From contig CP136067.1 in assembly GCA_032622095.1 (NCBI GenBank), positions 59,189,899 to 59,253,898 of the forward strand: DNA of 64,000 nucleotides. Reading direction: 5' to 3'. The notes below the pieces were generated by a model that saw only the letters and a list, made by a program, of their open reading frames with translations, had not been told where the DNA came from and ran no database searches. Each line of letters starts with the position of its first letter. Within the stretch, counting starts at the first letter, position 1. Position numbers and translations under genes: made by a program. This DNA comes from Siphonodentalium dalli. Its lineage: Eukaryota; Mollusca; Scaphopoda; Gadilida; Siphonodentaliidae. Of this stretch, positions 33,421 through 48,400 are shown one piece after another.

Positions 33421-36400
33421 GTAAGTACCGATACCTGTATTCCCATTGTTTCCGCAAAACTATAGATCACTCATTGTGTCGGTTTGGTCTATTCTAATCT
33501 TGGTATTAAACCAAATATTGACCACGTGGTAAATTATATATACGATTGTATCTCTACACCGTAACTCATTTCAGTGACTTATTTGAGAATATGGTGCCAA
33601 CTGGTGAACAAGCGGACAAATCTTCAGAAGATATCAATGTCATATTAACAATGAATGAATTTATCATTGTCACAGGGTCCGACTATGTATAACTTAGCTA
33701 TAGGATCTCCAAAACGAGTCTTATATGTTAACCAGCATCTCCGAAATGTTAAACTGTTACACAAACTTTGAGCCCAACAAAATATTGGTAATCAATAACA
33801 TGACCTCTCTAAACTAGCTTACAATTTGACAATAAATGGCACAATAAGCATGTACAAGGTGATCTACAATGGTGAAAATCAAAACAATCGAAAAAAAATC
33901 AAGTCATTTCAAACTTGGCCGACCGCCAGCACCGTTACCAGTTAATCCCCATTTCATCGATTTCTGAAAGCGGTTACAACGGTGTAAATAATATTTCCCA
34001 TTGGCCTCTGTGAAAAAGTTCTATGATATACTGTTTTCATTATAAAGTGCAGGTCCTCAATTTGCTTGGAAACTAAAAGATTGACAATTGGGGTAACGTT
34101 TTATGGGAAAAATAAAAAATCAAGAGAAAAAAATCAAGGAAAAAATCAAGGACGCCGCGCATTGAGCCTGCTTTTAAATCTTGTGTTCGTAACTATATAT
34201 ATATAGAGTCACTCGGAACCCAACAGGAAATAATGTCATTTTGTCGCCATGCACGCCATGCACGCCGCAAAATTCAAGGGTTATACATTCTGTACTAATG
34301 TCTATATAGAGGAAAGGTGTAATTTGTTTTAAATATCCACAGAAGGGCGCTCAGAGCCATTGTAACCAATACTGACCTATTGCTCATTCGTTTTGGAGAT
34401 CTTGGGTAATTTGTTCATTGGGAGCCATGCTTGGAAATTAGATTGACAACTTCATCGTTTCCTAAAATTTCCCGTTGAGATCTGATGATAAATATTTTCC
34501 GTCCCCGACACGTGCCAGATCGAACAAATTGATATATAGTCCAGTATAGTCAAGGAAAATATGTCTCAGAATTCATCATAGATACATGTATAATCCAGAC
34601 ATGTTGGCCGGAACGAGAGTTAATTCCAGCGTCCAATTCACTCAATAAATTTCAGATAAATGGTCATACAACATCGGCATTGGCATGATGTACTGAATGT
34701 TACGTATATTTCTATAGAATCTTGATGAGGCGTTTCCATATCTAATGGCAAACAGATTGAATATGGTAATGCACGGATAGAGGCATTTTTTGTCATATCG
34801 GAGACTATAAATTACATGTATTTTTAAAAGCATACAAAAAGATTTCTGGTGACATTCCAGTCATAAACATAGTCTGTGTAATCAAAAACACGCATAAGGT
34901 GTCTTCGATTTTGAACGTGTGTAAGGCGTGTGTGAGTCCCCCCTCCAGAAAATACCAGGACATTATTTTTGTTATTGTCATTATGCTGTATTTTAAATAT
35001 ATGAATATGTCCATGTATATATTGTCAATAAAGAATAAAAAAAAAAAAAAAACATATGGTAAGTAATGCGCGAACCTTTTTCTTATATTCAACACACATT
35101 CAGATTCATTTAAGTTATTTTACAACATATAATTGTATTAGGAATATATGCTTGCGCACAAATCATAAATCTCAAGTATCTGACAACAAGTGCTAGCTCG
35201 CAACCTCAGACGATTGTAACACTTTTAATACTTAATACTCACTGACGAGTTGTTCCCAAAGGAATTGTTAAGATTATAAGTTCAACTGTCGTTTATTGAA
35301 CTTATCTAAACATTTCTCACCAAAGAATAAGATTCCTTCTGCTCTTGTATTGTTTGTTTTTTTGTCTGTCGTCTGCTTTTATTACCTGAACATCAATCCA
35401 AATGAATAATGGACCATTTCAATGTATATATCACAAAACTGCTTGTATTTTTAAATAGTTGTCCTCGAGATATATTTGGGAAGAATATGTTAAATCTTGA
35501 TACTTGCAAAACAAAAGTTAACTATGAAATAAACGGTTTATCAACATTAATTTATTCACAAGAGCTTCAACACTGTTGCTTATTACCAAGTGATTCCTTT
35601 GTATGATATATGAATTTCTTTGTTTGCGTTCAGTTGTCTGCATTTGTAAAACAAAAAAGAAATATATTTTTTTGGATGAATTGAGAGATTAGCCACTATT
35701 ACTTAATACGTAATATTCTATTAAGTATGTCAATACAAATAATAAACGGCGGATTCAACGTAAAATTCGCATGATCCCTTTCGACTTAATTGGTTTATTA
35801 AAGATGGACTTTCTCTTTGTTTAACAATTTTGAAATAGTTTCGTGTGTATAAAATAGTTTATATGAATTGAAGACCGATGTCCGGAAACGCATCTATCAA
35901 TTAATATTGATTTTATTTATAAAATTTTATTATAAAATGAGATGATTAAATGCGACACTTTGTTGTTCTATTTTAGAACAGACCATTCAGGCGATACCAT
36001 TTAACGATAGAGATCATTAGGGTGTTCTCATAGCTATGCTCCGAACTCATAATGCCCCAGATTGATTGTTTGAGTTGTTTTATTACAAAGTTATAAGCGA
36101 TAATGAGTCTAATTAACGTTTATTCGTGACATAATTACAAAATCAAATTTCTGTTCTCTGTTAACAGAAACCAATATTGTTCGTTAGCTGAACAAACACA
36201 CGTTTTTAGACCAGAACATATTCGAAATATAATCAATATTAATCGATATATATATATATATATATATATAAAATAACTACTTTTAGTAAGATTATTCTCC
36301 ATTTCTATTTGATTACACCACCAGAGTGATTCACATCACTTTAAATACGAACAAAAACACAGTTTAAGCACAATACACAATAAAAAATAATCGCAACCAA

Positions 36401-39400
36401 AAGTCCATGTTTATCTGGTCCTACAAACTTTGTCCCGGACGGAACCAGAATAGTTTTTTCGCGGCCTAATAACCATTTGGTTCTTGATTAGAATGGTGAA
36501 TTCTAATACACAGCCGATTGCTTTTACGCCACATTTAATGTAGAACCAAACACAATTACATTTCGTTGAATTTGGAATCATATACTTTGATAGGATTGTT
36601 CTTGTGCGACAATGAACACGATTAGAAATGGTCGGTAAAGTATTTGTCCATCCAATGGTATAGAACCAAAAAAGGAACCGATACTTTACGAGTTGGGTGG
36701 GAAATCTTCCCTGTGTGTGTTTGACATGCATCATCTCAAATTATATATACATTTGAATGTACAAACGTTTAATTAGTAGACTTTTTACAGTGACATATCT
36801 GAGAATACATGTTTTGGTTAAATTCTCACTTTCCCGGTTGTGGTTACCATATTGACTACCTTTGTGCCGAACAGGTAAGGCGAAAACACTGCGGAATAAA
36901 TGTGTAATAACTGAAAGAACATAAAAGCTGTTTCTGATTGCATGGTGGTAATGTTCGACGGATGTGTACTAAACTTTGTATACGCTCGGCGTCGGTCTAT
37001 TTATTCTGCGTTCCGCGTGTATAATGTTTCGCTGTTTCTTGGTATACAGTGGGCGCATGGGCGTTTTATTTATAGAATGGGAATTTTGGACGGATTAAAA
37101 GTCGACCTGCGACTCAGAGGCTGAGTTCGGTAAAAGGTGTAGTTGGGAATTTGGAATTTCAATTGTTATTCGGATGCCAAGAAGTGCAAGGCGATTAATT
37201 ATATGAGTTGGTCATTCGTGAAACCAATATATTTTATATTCTATAATTACAATCATGGGTATGATCTTGAGCGCGTTACCATTTCTGCCTATGGTTTTCT
37301 TGTATATCAATGGTTCGACGTCGTATTAGTCATCATGCAGTTGAGTTCAGAGCCTCTGTAAAGACAGGCAGGATTTAATATCACCTCATTTTCCCATGTA
37401 TAGTATATATACCGGACGCTAAGAGTCGCCCGTGTCATATAATATACAGCCACTCGTGGTATAATCTGTACTGGTCGAACGCATATTAAGCTCTTGTGTA
37501 CCCACCTTATAACATATCGGATATTGATCATGGCGTTTTATGAATGCGATGGAGTTTCGTGTTTGTTTAGTGCGTTGAACGCTATTAAGTTTTCGAGATG
37601 AGTACTAAGCCCTTTACAATGTTTACGTCTTAAATCCTCTTAATTGGACTTAACGCTGTCAATTATTATTCCCTGGGGATAAGTAAATCATTCCGATGGT
37701 AACCCTTATTCACAAGGAACTTTCGAACCGACCTTGTTTTGTATTTGCCCGCGACCATATTAACCGGTAACCACAAATAGGTTCGTGTCATGCAGTGGAA
37801 AGCTCGATGTCACATGGGCGAACACAGGGACGTGGCGACAGGGGTGGGGTATCTCCACAAAACTTTGGTAATAATTTTAAATAAATAATTTCATTAGTTG
37901 GACATTTTACACCACATAGTATGATGAAATTGTTCTCATTGCTTAATATTCCAACCAGTTGGGAATTTGTTGTTGTTATAGACCAACAGTGGCCAGTTTT
38001 CTACTTTTGGTCAAAACTATGGTCTGAATTGGCCATCAGTTGGAAATGTTTCAACCTTGGGATTGGAAATTTCCAACATTGGAAAGCTTGAGATGCCAGT
38101 TGGAACCCAACGGGTGGGGTGCAGACGAATTGGTCTGGTTGAAGGGGGAAGATGCAGATGAAAATGTCAAGGTGTACTCGTCCTCCAACGAAGACCCTGT
38201 AGCCACGTCATGTCGCGAAAGCTTGTTGTCAAATCCCTTTCATGTCATCAATGTTAATATATACACATCTTTATTTCCTCCAAAACTGAAGATTCGATAT
38301 ATCTTGTATAATTAAACATGTACACAAGCCATTTGGTACATACACATGGATCAAACTGAAACAGGGCATGTAGTTGAGAAAACGACAGGGTAGCTAGAAT
38401 GGCTGCGGACACACGTATCACAGTAACGATGGCATAGTAGGTGTGACAGTTTATTATGGTGGAGTTTGGTGACAAGTGTTCGTCATAATTAATATGCCAT
38501 AACCAGTCATGTTGCCCGCTGAGTTTCCGCACAATAGGTCGACTGGACCAATTAACTCATTGCGTTTCACTTAGAATGATCTCTACTCATTACGTTTTGC
38601 TAAATTGTATTCGCTACGATATATATAATTGCATGGTAGATCGTCCAGAATTGTGTTTGATCGTGGCCTGGTGGCAATTCCTCATTGACTCACATATCAT
38701 GCATGTGGTACGTTTTGTTATATGATCTCAATGCATGCATGTTTATCTACTTATATTAATTTCATTAATAAGAACAATCATTGCTGTTGACAGAAATGGG
38801 TTATTCATTAAGTTATCAAGTGGACTTGTGTGTCAGCATGCAAAATATAACACTGCGTGTTGAGTGAAGATCAACAGCAACAAGACATTCATATGTAGAT
38901 ACATCCTTGAGATATAGACCGTCGCTGGTAGAGCTTGGTAGACTCGTTATGCGAATTTGCAGAGGGCGACATGGCTTGCTATGGCATATTAATTATGACG
39001 ACCAATTGTCATCAAACTCCACCATAATAAATTATCACACCTACTATGACATCACTACTATGGTACGTGTGTCCGCAGCCAATATACACCTACAGTATTA
39101 ATGAGCTAACGTACGCCACCAGCAGATACAAGCTCAAGCTGGATGTGTTATATATATACGCTACATAAGCTGGCGTGAAAAGACACATGTAATATATACA
39201 AGGATAGCTAGCCTAATGGAATATTAAAATAGCCTGTACGCGATACACTAAATCCTGTTTGCTGATTGGTCAACTTCCAATTGGGCCACCCGGTTTACAT
39301 CAAAATAATGCAGAGATCTCTCGAGTGTATCACGAACAGGAAGTTACAAATTGTTGACATAATCTGACTAAAAGCGGTCAGCAGAATAATTGGGCGTGCT

Positions 39401-42400
39401 TTCTAAAATTCATCCGAATTCAGTCTGAAACCAGTTATTTATATCGATCACGTTATCGTAGCTAAGTGTTTTAATATCTTATATCGGACTGATCTAAAGG
39501 CCCATTTAATTTTCGAGTTACAATTTTTTTAATAGTGCCTTGATATACGGTTTTAATAACAATCTATGCCATAAAATATTATTAAAATACAAAAATGTAT
39601 CACACTTTGGAACGTCTGTGTCTCAACAGGTGACCCTAGAGTAATAGAAAATAGCTGAAATTACCCCCCCCCCGTTATGCCTCACATACTGCAACATAAT
39701 TCAAACTATAGTTTATTTTCAATGGAAGGGGAATAACTCTATATCGAAATATATAGAGTTATTCCTATTCCACTGAAAATAATTGACCTTGTGCAGAAAC
39801 TTGATCACAGAACAGACGGCGTATCTCAACAAAAACAACATGTTCACAGTTATTACATCGAATAAGTTGAAATACAATGTGTGGAGCTTCCTCTTTCAAA
39901 TGGTGTATAATATGGCATATATTTTATATAATGTGATCTGGGAGTTCGAAAATTAAGTGGGCCTTTAATATGCTGTGTGGGCTAGTCTCAGGTTATCAGC
40001 TATTTTGTGAAAAATAAATAAGAATACACTCAGTGTGTTTATGGGAAAAATAATCAACTAGCTATATAAATATAAGAAACTAGCTGATGTGCCCGACTTC
40101 GTCAGCTTATATTTGCACATTCCGTATACAATTCGCTTAATTTTGGTGTGATTCATATTCTTGATTACACGAGGGTGGTGAATTAGTCTGCACTAACACA
40201 TATTTATGTATATTTTACGAATACACAACGAACGTGTAATTGCGTTGTCGGTTCTTCGCAATATAATAATGGATTTTAGGGAACCACGCTGAAAAGTGAT
40301 AGGAGAAAGAAAAAAACTATTTTTGATCGGTCCAGAAACATGCCTATATGAGCGTATATGAGCGAGGTCAAGGCCAAGGACACGGTTGCATGTGAAATTG
40401 GACCCGCCCATATTGTTCCAGGGATCAACGTAGGCCTACATGCCAAATTTGAGTCGGATCGGTCGAGCAGTTTTCTATAAGACACATACACACATACATA
40501 GCTACAGACAGAAGTTCCAAAAATATATAACAAGGTAACCCGTACAGGCACGCCGACAGCATGCTATCATGTCGATCCATTAATATATATTTTTCAAGGT
40601 ACCCGTCCCGAGTTGACCATTTTTGATCATTACATTCACCAGAATGTGATAAAGGCGAATATTTGTATAATTGAAGATCTATTATACTCCAACTCTCACA
40701 TTGTAGAAATATCAGGGACATGTCACATTCGAATAAGTTAACTAGTACTGAAGTTATCAATCAGAAACCATCTCGGACGAACGGACGAACAGACAGACAT
40801 GCTGATTACACATTCATTTTTTTTATGAAACGACTCAGTTCTGGTTATCGGGCTCACGGAACCACAAACTAACTGTCCACATTACATTGAACGTTCGGCC
40901 CATTTTGCAACAACGAAATAGCGCATAATGCTAGGATGTTGGCCACGTTGCCTATATCGCGGCGTTGTAAAAACATTATGGGGTTTTGTTATAATAACTA
41001 ATAGATTGTCATGATATTGAAGCATTTGGAGAATGATGTGTACATGTCAGCTTATATCTGCACATTCCGTATACAATTCGCTTAATTTTGGTGTGATTCA
41101 TATTCTTGATTACACGAGGGTGGTGAATTAGTCTGCACTAACACATATTTATGTATATTTTACGAATACACAACGAACGTGTAATGACGTTGTCGGTTCT
41201 TCGCAATATAATAATGGATTTTAGAGTTATCCAATTTATACCCGCAATACGAACGCTCCTTAATCATTAACACATCGATTCCAACGACGGTGGCATGGCG
41301 AAGGGTGAAGGAGTGCTCGGGCGTTCTCAGAAGCGATGACACTCCCCGTGGCTTTTTACCCTTAGATAGGAAGATTGGGCTCAATCGGTCGAGCCGTTTT
41401 CGAGTCTATAGAGGATATATATATTCCGTATATGTCTCAAAATATATAGTAGACTAGCTGGGTACCCGCCCTGACGGGGAGAGTCGTTGTGTTGTTTTTT
41501 TTTTAGTTATGTTTTAACTCACCAACACCCCAAAAATGGTGGAAATCGGCCCAGCGGATACCGAGATACAGGTTCAAGGTCATTTGAAAGGCCAAGGTCA
41601 CGCCGCACGGGCATCCGGGTGTGACGAAAAAGTTTGGGCTGTTCTCATTTCTTTTGTGAAGTTTGTATTCTTGAGTGGATGAAAGTATCCGTTTCTACCA
41701 CTCGAGAAGCTTGTGTTTGAACTCTATTAGAATCGAGTCGACGGTCACGTTGCTCGTCCGTTTCATCATGAACGCGAGATGTCAGCTTGCGCCGAACGTC
41801 CCTGCTTCTTTGACCGATATTCGATTTCTTGGGTGGCATCTGTCCGATGCGAGACTTAAAACCAATAAAAAGAAACCCACAACAAAGTTGGGTAAATATT
41901 TGACAAAAGTATATTATAATCTCAACAACTTACGACAGAAGGAAAATGTACAAAGAGGCAGTATTTCAAAAATTCAAGAGGAAGGGAAAACTGTCTATAC
42001 AAAAGCCGAAGGGAATAAATAGAGGATATCCACACTTTTTCAGTGGATATGGGTTATATCTCATGAGTGATGACAAAACATTGAATTTCCACGAGTGCAC
42101 ATGGCTTTGGCCACGAGTGGAAATTCAAATGTTTTGTCATCACGAATGAGATTTAACCCATATCCACTGAAAAGGTGTGGATATTCTGTTTATTATATAC
42201 TTTAGTTACTTGCCTATGGCCCCCAATGAATGTCAATACATCAGAAATTTTAAGCTGACACATTAAGCCCAAAAAAATAGTCCCATATTTAAAACACTCA
42301 AAAAGTATAGATTTTGTATTTATTATATACTTTCGTTACTTGCCGATGGCCCCAATGAATGTCAGTACATGATGTGTGCAGGAAATCATTCACTATGAAG

Positions 42401-45400
42401 TATAACATGACTATATACACACATGAGGATCCATACGGCGCAATAATACCAGTGAGATATCGATATCTCACTAGTGGGATATCACTTATATCTCACTGCT
42501 AAAACCTTATAATTCATGAGCGTTATTCGGGTTAACCAACCTAAAACAAATCTGAACAGTCAAAGTGAAGCGTTGCGTTGATTGTAAACAAACGCTTCGC
42601 CAGCCTCATGTGCAAAAGCCGAAGGGAATAAAAAAAAACAAATCTGAACAGTCACATTAATTAAATGGAAGATTCGTAGAAGCGTTGCGTTGATTGTAAA
42701 CAAACGCTTCGCCAGCCTCATATACAAAAGCCGAAGGGAATAAAGAGCGGTATTCGGTTTACAACTGCGGCTCATTGTAAACTATAAAATCTGAACAGTC
42801 TCAGTATTAAGGCAATTTAGCATTGTAAACTATAAAACAGTTTGAATTCACAAAAATAATGTCAATGTCTCGAGAATACCATTTCGATAGACCGTTTATA
42901 AACAATGCGCATACTAAAACAAATCTGAACAGTCACAGTGACGCGTTGCGTTGATTGTGAACAAACGCTTCGCCAGCCTCATATACAAAAGCCGAAGGGA
43001 TTAAAAAAACAAATCTGAACAGTCACAGTAATTAAATGGAAGATTCGTAGAAGCGTTGCGTTGATTGTAAACAAACGCTTCACCAGCCTCATATACAAAA
43101 GCCGAAGGGAATAAAGAGCTTTCGGTTAACCAACCCAAATATGGGAAATATATTGTATAAGGCAATTTAGCACTGCGGCTCAGAGGATCCGGAGATATGA
43201 GTTTTGAAGGTCACGCCACACGGGCAGACGGATAGGCCCATGTTACTCCTCGGGTCAAACTACACACCCGTACCAAGTTTCGTCAAAATCAGTTGAGCCG
43301 AAAGTACCCCCACATACCAAGTTTCATCGAAATCGGCTCGGCCGTTCTCGAGTCCATCGCGAACAGACAGACACACACACACAGATTTCCGAAAATATAT
43401 AATAGATCCTCTAGCCGATGAGCGCGATGTTGTCCGGGCTATTCAAAAACCAAATTTCAAGTCGATAGCTCCACCCGTTTCCAAGATCTGGTCTGCGCAT
43501 GCGCGAAACTTGCGTCTCACGGGCTCGGCGACCCGATAAAAATCGTATCCGGGGCAAGATACATTCACATAGCAAATTTCAAGTTGATAGCTCCACCCGT
43601 TTCCGAGATCTCGTCTGTGCATGCGCTGCACGGGCGTCGCACGGGCTCGCCAATACGACAAGGACGACCGCCTGGTCAAACTACACACACGTACCAAGTT
43701 TCGTCCCGATCGGTCGAGAATCGTAGATTTGTATAAATGACATACATACATACATACATACATACATACAGATATACAGACATAGGTCTTCAAAATATAT
43801 AGGAGACTAGCCGATGAGCCCGACGTTGTCCGGGCTATTCAAATGTCAAGTCGATAGATCTACCCGTTTCCGAGATCTGGTCTGCGCATGCGCGAAGCTG
43901 GCATCGCACGGGCTCGGCGACCCGATAAAATTCGTATCCGGGGCAAGATACATTCACATACCAAATTTCAAGTCGATAGATCCACCCGTTTCCGAGATCT
44001 GGTCTGCGCATGCGCGAAGCTGGCGTCGCACGGGCTCGGCGAGCCGATAAAATTCGTATCCGGGCCAAGATACATTCACATACCAAATTTCAAGTCGATA
44101 GCTCCACCCGTTTCTATATATTAGATGTTCCCGTATATCTCTCTGCAGATGCCAATAACGTTGAATGGTAATGAAACGCTCTTTATGGCGATGCGTAAAA
44201 AACAAACGCTCATTAAATTATCACTTGATTAACCACCACAGTGCCGTTTTTTGTGACTGAGAGTGGAGAATGGGTGCTATGGGCTTCACCAAAATGCGAC
44301 GTCGACGATTCCCGTGGGTTTTACCTTTGGATAGGAAGTTTGGTCTCGATCGGTCAACCCGTTTTCGATTCTATAAAGGACATACAGACAGACAAACAGA
44401 GGTCTTCAAAATATATATGAGACTAGTAGGGTGACCCGACTTCGTCCAGGCTATTTCCCCTCTGCTTTCATCCGGACTTCAGATACCAATTTTCAAATAG
44501 CTGGTTTTGAAAACCTCCGTGGATCTATCATCGAAATCCGTCGAAAGGCGCGATTTGACCTTGAATTGACCATTTTGAAGGTCAAGGTCAGGTCGGGGTC
44601 ACAATTTGACCCGTCCAAAACACTCCCCGGACAAAAGTATCCCAGGTATCAAATTTCGTCCAAATCCGTCGAAATACGCGATTTGACCATGTCGAAGGTC
44701 AAGGCCAGGTCAGGGTCACGATGTGACCCGTCCAAAACACTCCTATGTCAAAAGTACCCCTAGGTATCAAATTTTGTCAAAATCCGTCGAAAGGCGCGAT
44801 TTGACCTTGAATTGACCATTTTGAAGGTCCATGTCAGGTCGGGGTCACGATTTGACCCGCCCAAAACACTCCCCGTACAAAAGTAACCATAGGTATCAAA
44901 TTTCGTCGAAATCCATCGAAAGGCGCGATTTGACCTTGAATTGACAATTTTGAAGGTCAAGGTCAGGTCGGGTCACGATTTGACCCGTCCAAAACACTCC
45001 CCGGACAAAAGTAGCCCTAGGTATCAAATATTGTCCAAATCCGTCGAAAGGCGCGATTTGACCTTGAATTGACGTGTTTAAGATCAAGGTCAGGTCGGGG
45101 TCACGATTTGACCCCCCAAAAATACTCTCCGGACAAAGTACCCCTAGGTATCAAATTTGGTCGAAATCCGTCCGGTAGTTTTCCCGGCCATTGCTAACAA
45201 ACAAACAGACATACAGACAGACAGAAGTCCCAAACGATATATTAGATATCCGAGTTATCGACCTGTGAACGTTATACTTACAATCAATGTGCTATGCTCC
45301 ATGTTGAACTTAGAAAACTTGGATAGTCTGTGACATCGACCGTCGGAGGAAACTTGATCCACAATTTGAATTATATACATGCATACTTTTCTATATCATT

Positions 45401-48400
45401 CCAGATTATGACTATCCCTTGGTAGTCTGGATGAAGGGAGTGCAAGCAATGACGATTTTGGTCATAATGGGGCTGATTTTCGTTTTTGTTATCGTCGCTG
45501 CATATTTCTGTATGGACCCGTTCCCTTCAAATGACCGATTGGTTCAGCTCGCCCTTGGTACACAGGTGCTTGTCTGTGAGTATTGCTATGTTCACCACCC
45601 CACTAGTTTGAACATAATGTTTCTACAATCAATATGAATTATATACAGAGAAATAGTCCAGTGCATTTATGAGAAAAAAATACCACACCCGGAACTAATT
45701 GCAACAGAATTTTTTTTTGCTGGAATAAGTACATAAACCCTCCATAAACAACATACTAAAAATCGGCAAAAATCGGAAAAAGGGAAATTGGTGAATTTCG
45801 TGAAATAAATTTGGGGAAATTTTGTCAAATCATCAATTTATGGATTTTCATGGATGCATATAAAAACAATCAAATTCACAAATCCTACAAATGGTATGTG
45901 TATTGTGTCGACCTCAATATCCTGAACCCAGTACTGAAAACCAGTCCCAGATTCATTACGTATTTTTCGAGTTGTGTGCCTTCAAAAACGCGAGTTTATC
46001 TGATTCCGGCCCATTTTCGGGGCCTCAATTTCGAAGAATGAGCCAAAATGCCTTATTTATGATTAATTATTAAATAAAATAGAGCAAACTGAAGAGATTT
46101 TTCAGTGTTATAGTAATTTCCTCACTAGATTAAACACAAAATATGATTAATATGTGTATCTATAATTAAGAAGAAGATTATATTCTCAAACAAAATGTGT
46201 GTTCCATTGTATGGACTTGGCCAATTTTGCCTCTGACACTGAATGTGTGTGATGAAATGCAATATTTGAGGTCATGTAACTCAATAATTTAATACCCATA
46301 TGCCATGCTTTTCTTATAACCTTTTAAGTATGTTGGATTGAACAAATTGTAAAGGTATTAACAGGACATTATTTAAGAAAATCAACTTATGGCCCTTTGA
46401 ATACTTAGTTTTAGCTTGTTTCAAAAGATGCCAGTTTGAGGCATTTTTGACCAATCTAAAAGGTTTTGGGCCATAAAAACAAAAAACAATGGGTGTTTTA
46501 ATGTGTAAAATTATTTGAACTTTCCTCCCACAACACTTTACTGATAAAAAATTAGCCTTACATTGGTTATGCCATAGTATTTCACTTGATTTCTTTCATT
46601 TTTCAGGAAACTGACTCCAAATTTTAACGTTCGTATAGGGGTAGGAAAAATCACAAAATGCAATCTTATCACCAAATTACAGCCATTTCAGACACAATGT
46701 TGTTTTCTTCCAATTGTTGTACATTCCTGTTGCATTTTAAAACTGCTTAATACGTTATCGGACGTTGATTTAGAATTTTATGGTTATGTTGTATAAAAAC
46801 AATCTAAAAATAGCCAATTTGACATTTCACTGCCAAATTATGACAAAAAATATTATGGCTCTGTCAATAAACATAAACAAAGGAAATATGAATGATGAAT
46901 GAAAGAACAATGTAAGCAGAAACTGTTAATATAAAGTTTTCTGCTTCAAGATGCATAATTTTGAAGATTTTGTTGATATGCTTTCCCCTACCCCATTTTT
47001 CTGCCGTTCAAATTTGGAGTATGTTTCCACAATGATGAGTGAAATCCAGTGACATTCATTGGTATAACCATTGAAATGCTATTTTCTCAACAAAAAAATG
47101 ATTTAAGAGGACATATCACATAATTTTACACAATAAACGTTCGTTAATTTTTCTGAATATGCCTAAAATCCTTTTAAAATTGACAAAAACGTCCCACAAT
47201 AGCATTTTCGGAAAAGAGGCTAAACTAAGAGTTCATATGACCATATTTTTATTTTCTTCACCAATGTATTTGGAAATTCCTTCACAATTTGTTCAATCTA
47301 GTATTCTCAAAATGTTATGAGAAAAGCAGAGCATATGGATATTAATTTATTGAGTTACATGACCTCAAATATGGCATTTCATCTGTGTCAAGGCAAATTT
47401 GGCTAAGTCCATACAATGGAACACACATTTTGTTTGAGAATATTTTATTCTCCTTATTCATAGATGCACATATTAATCATATTTTGTGTTTTATCTAGTG
47501 AGGAAATTACTAAAACAGTGAAAAAGTAATTAATTTTGCTCTAGTTTTTTAAATAATTAACCATATAATACGGCATTGGCTCATTCTGCGAAATTAAGGC
47601 TCCGAAATCAGGTAAACTCGCGTTTTTGAAGGCACACAACTCGAAAAATACTTAAGGAATCTGGGAATGGTTTCCAGTTCTGGATTCAGGAAAATGTGGT
47701 CGACAAAATAGGCATGATATTTGTAGGACTTGTAAATTTGAATTTTTTATATACATTCATGAAAACCCATAAATTGATGATTTGACCAAATTTTCTCATT
47801 TTTTTTTCACGAAATTCACTAATTTCCCTTTTTCCGATTTTTGCCGATTTTTAGTATGTTGTTTATGGAGGGTATATGTACCAATTCCAGCAAAAAAAAA
47901 TTATGTTGCAATTAGTTCTGGGTAAAACCATAAATGCACTGGACTAAAAAGGATTGAGTTGCAAGTGCTCTCACTTAAAGGGATACTGTACGAAGTAATG
48001 TTACGGATGGCAGGTTAGCATGAATGGGAAAATAGAACTATCGTTGTCGAGTAATATTTGCAGTTTTCAAGCAAATTTATCAAATAAATGTTATATTATA
48101 TGCATACTATAGTCCCATATACTCACTTCAGATATTGTATTGTCACTATTCTAGTCAGTGAATGGCTTGAGTTTACAAGAAATTCGTAATTTAATTTATG
48201 GCTCGAGCAATAAATTAAATTTATATTAAATTATGAAAGTTATTTTTCGATATATATTATCGATATTAAACCGTTGATAATATTGGCTGCGGACACACGT
48301 ACCACAGTAGCGATGGCTTAGTAGGTGTGACAATTTATTATGGTGGAGTTTGGTGACAATTGGTCGTCATAATTAATATGCCACAGTAAGCCATGTCATG

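Larger units (their letters stand above)
33421..37820. other. Intron 1, first part: few recognisable repeats
   Basis: Holds AT-rich sequence, a CAATAAAGAATAAA plus poly-A stretch near 35029-35052 that looks like a retrotransposed 3' end, and a (TA)n run near 36245-36270. A GGATCTCCAAAACGAG motif near 33706 resembles the start of the hairpin family but lacks a stem. No exon was identified. Confidence 0.5.
41454..43405 (-). mobile_element. Helitron-like element H3 with protein remnant
   Basis: The minus-strand 3' end is CAGCTAG at 41454-41457. The 5' region near 43405 carries a (TG)n/(GTCT)n microsatellite and TATATTTTCGGAAATC. Between lie a Helitron N-terminal coding remnant (41645-41839), a hairpin element (42025-42186) and four copies of a unit with GCGTTGATTGTAAACAAACG and AGCCGAAGGGAATAAA (42570-43113). 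The boundaries are approximate because of these nested insertions. Confidence 0.45.

Noticed and set aside
34805-35095. Minus-strand 96-codon hydrophobic frame
   Set aside because: Runs through a poly-A/T tail and lacks any motif.
36411-36734. 107-codon minus-strand frame in intron 1
   Set aside because: No domain, splice site or repeat family; likely chance.
44431-45087. Open frames over the FDLELTILKVK-type repeats
   Set aside because: Products of the degenerate core array of element H6.
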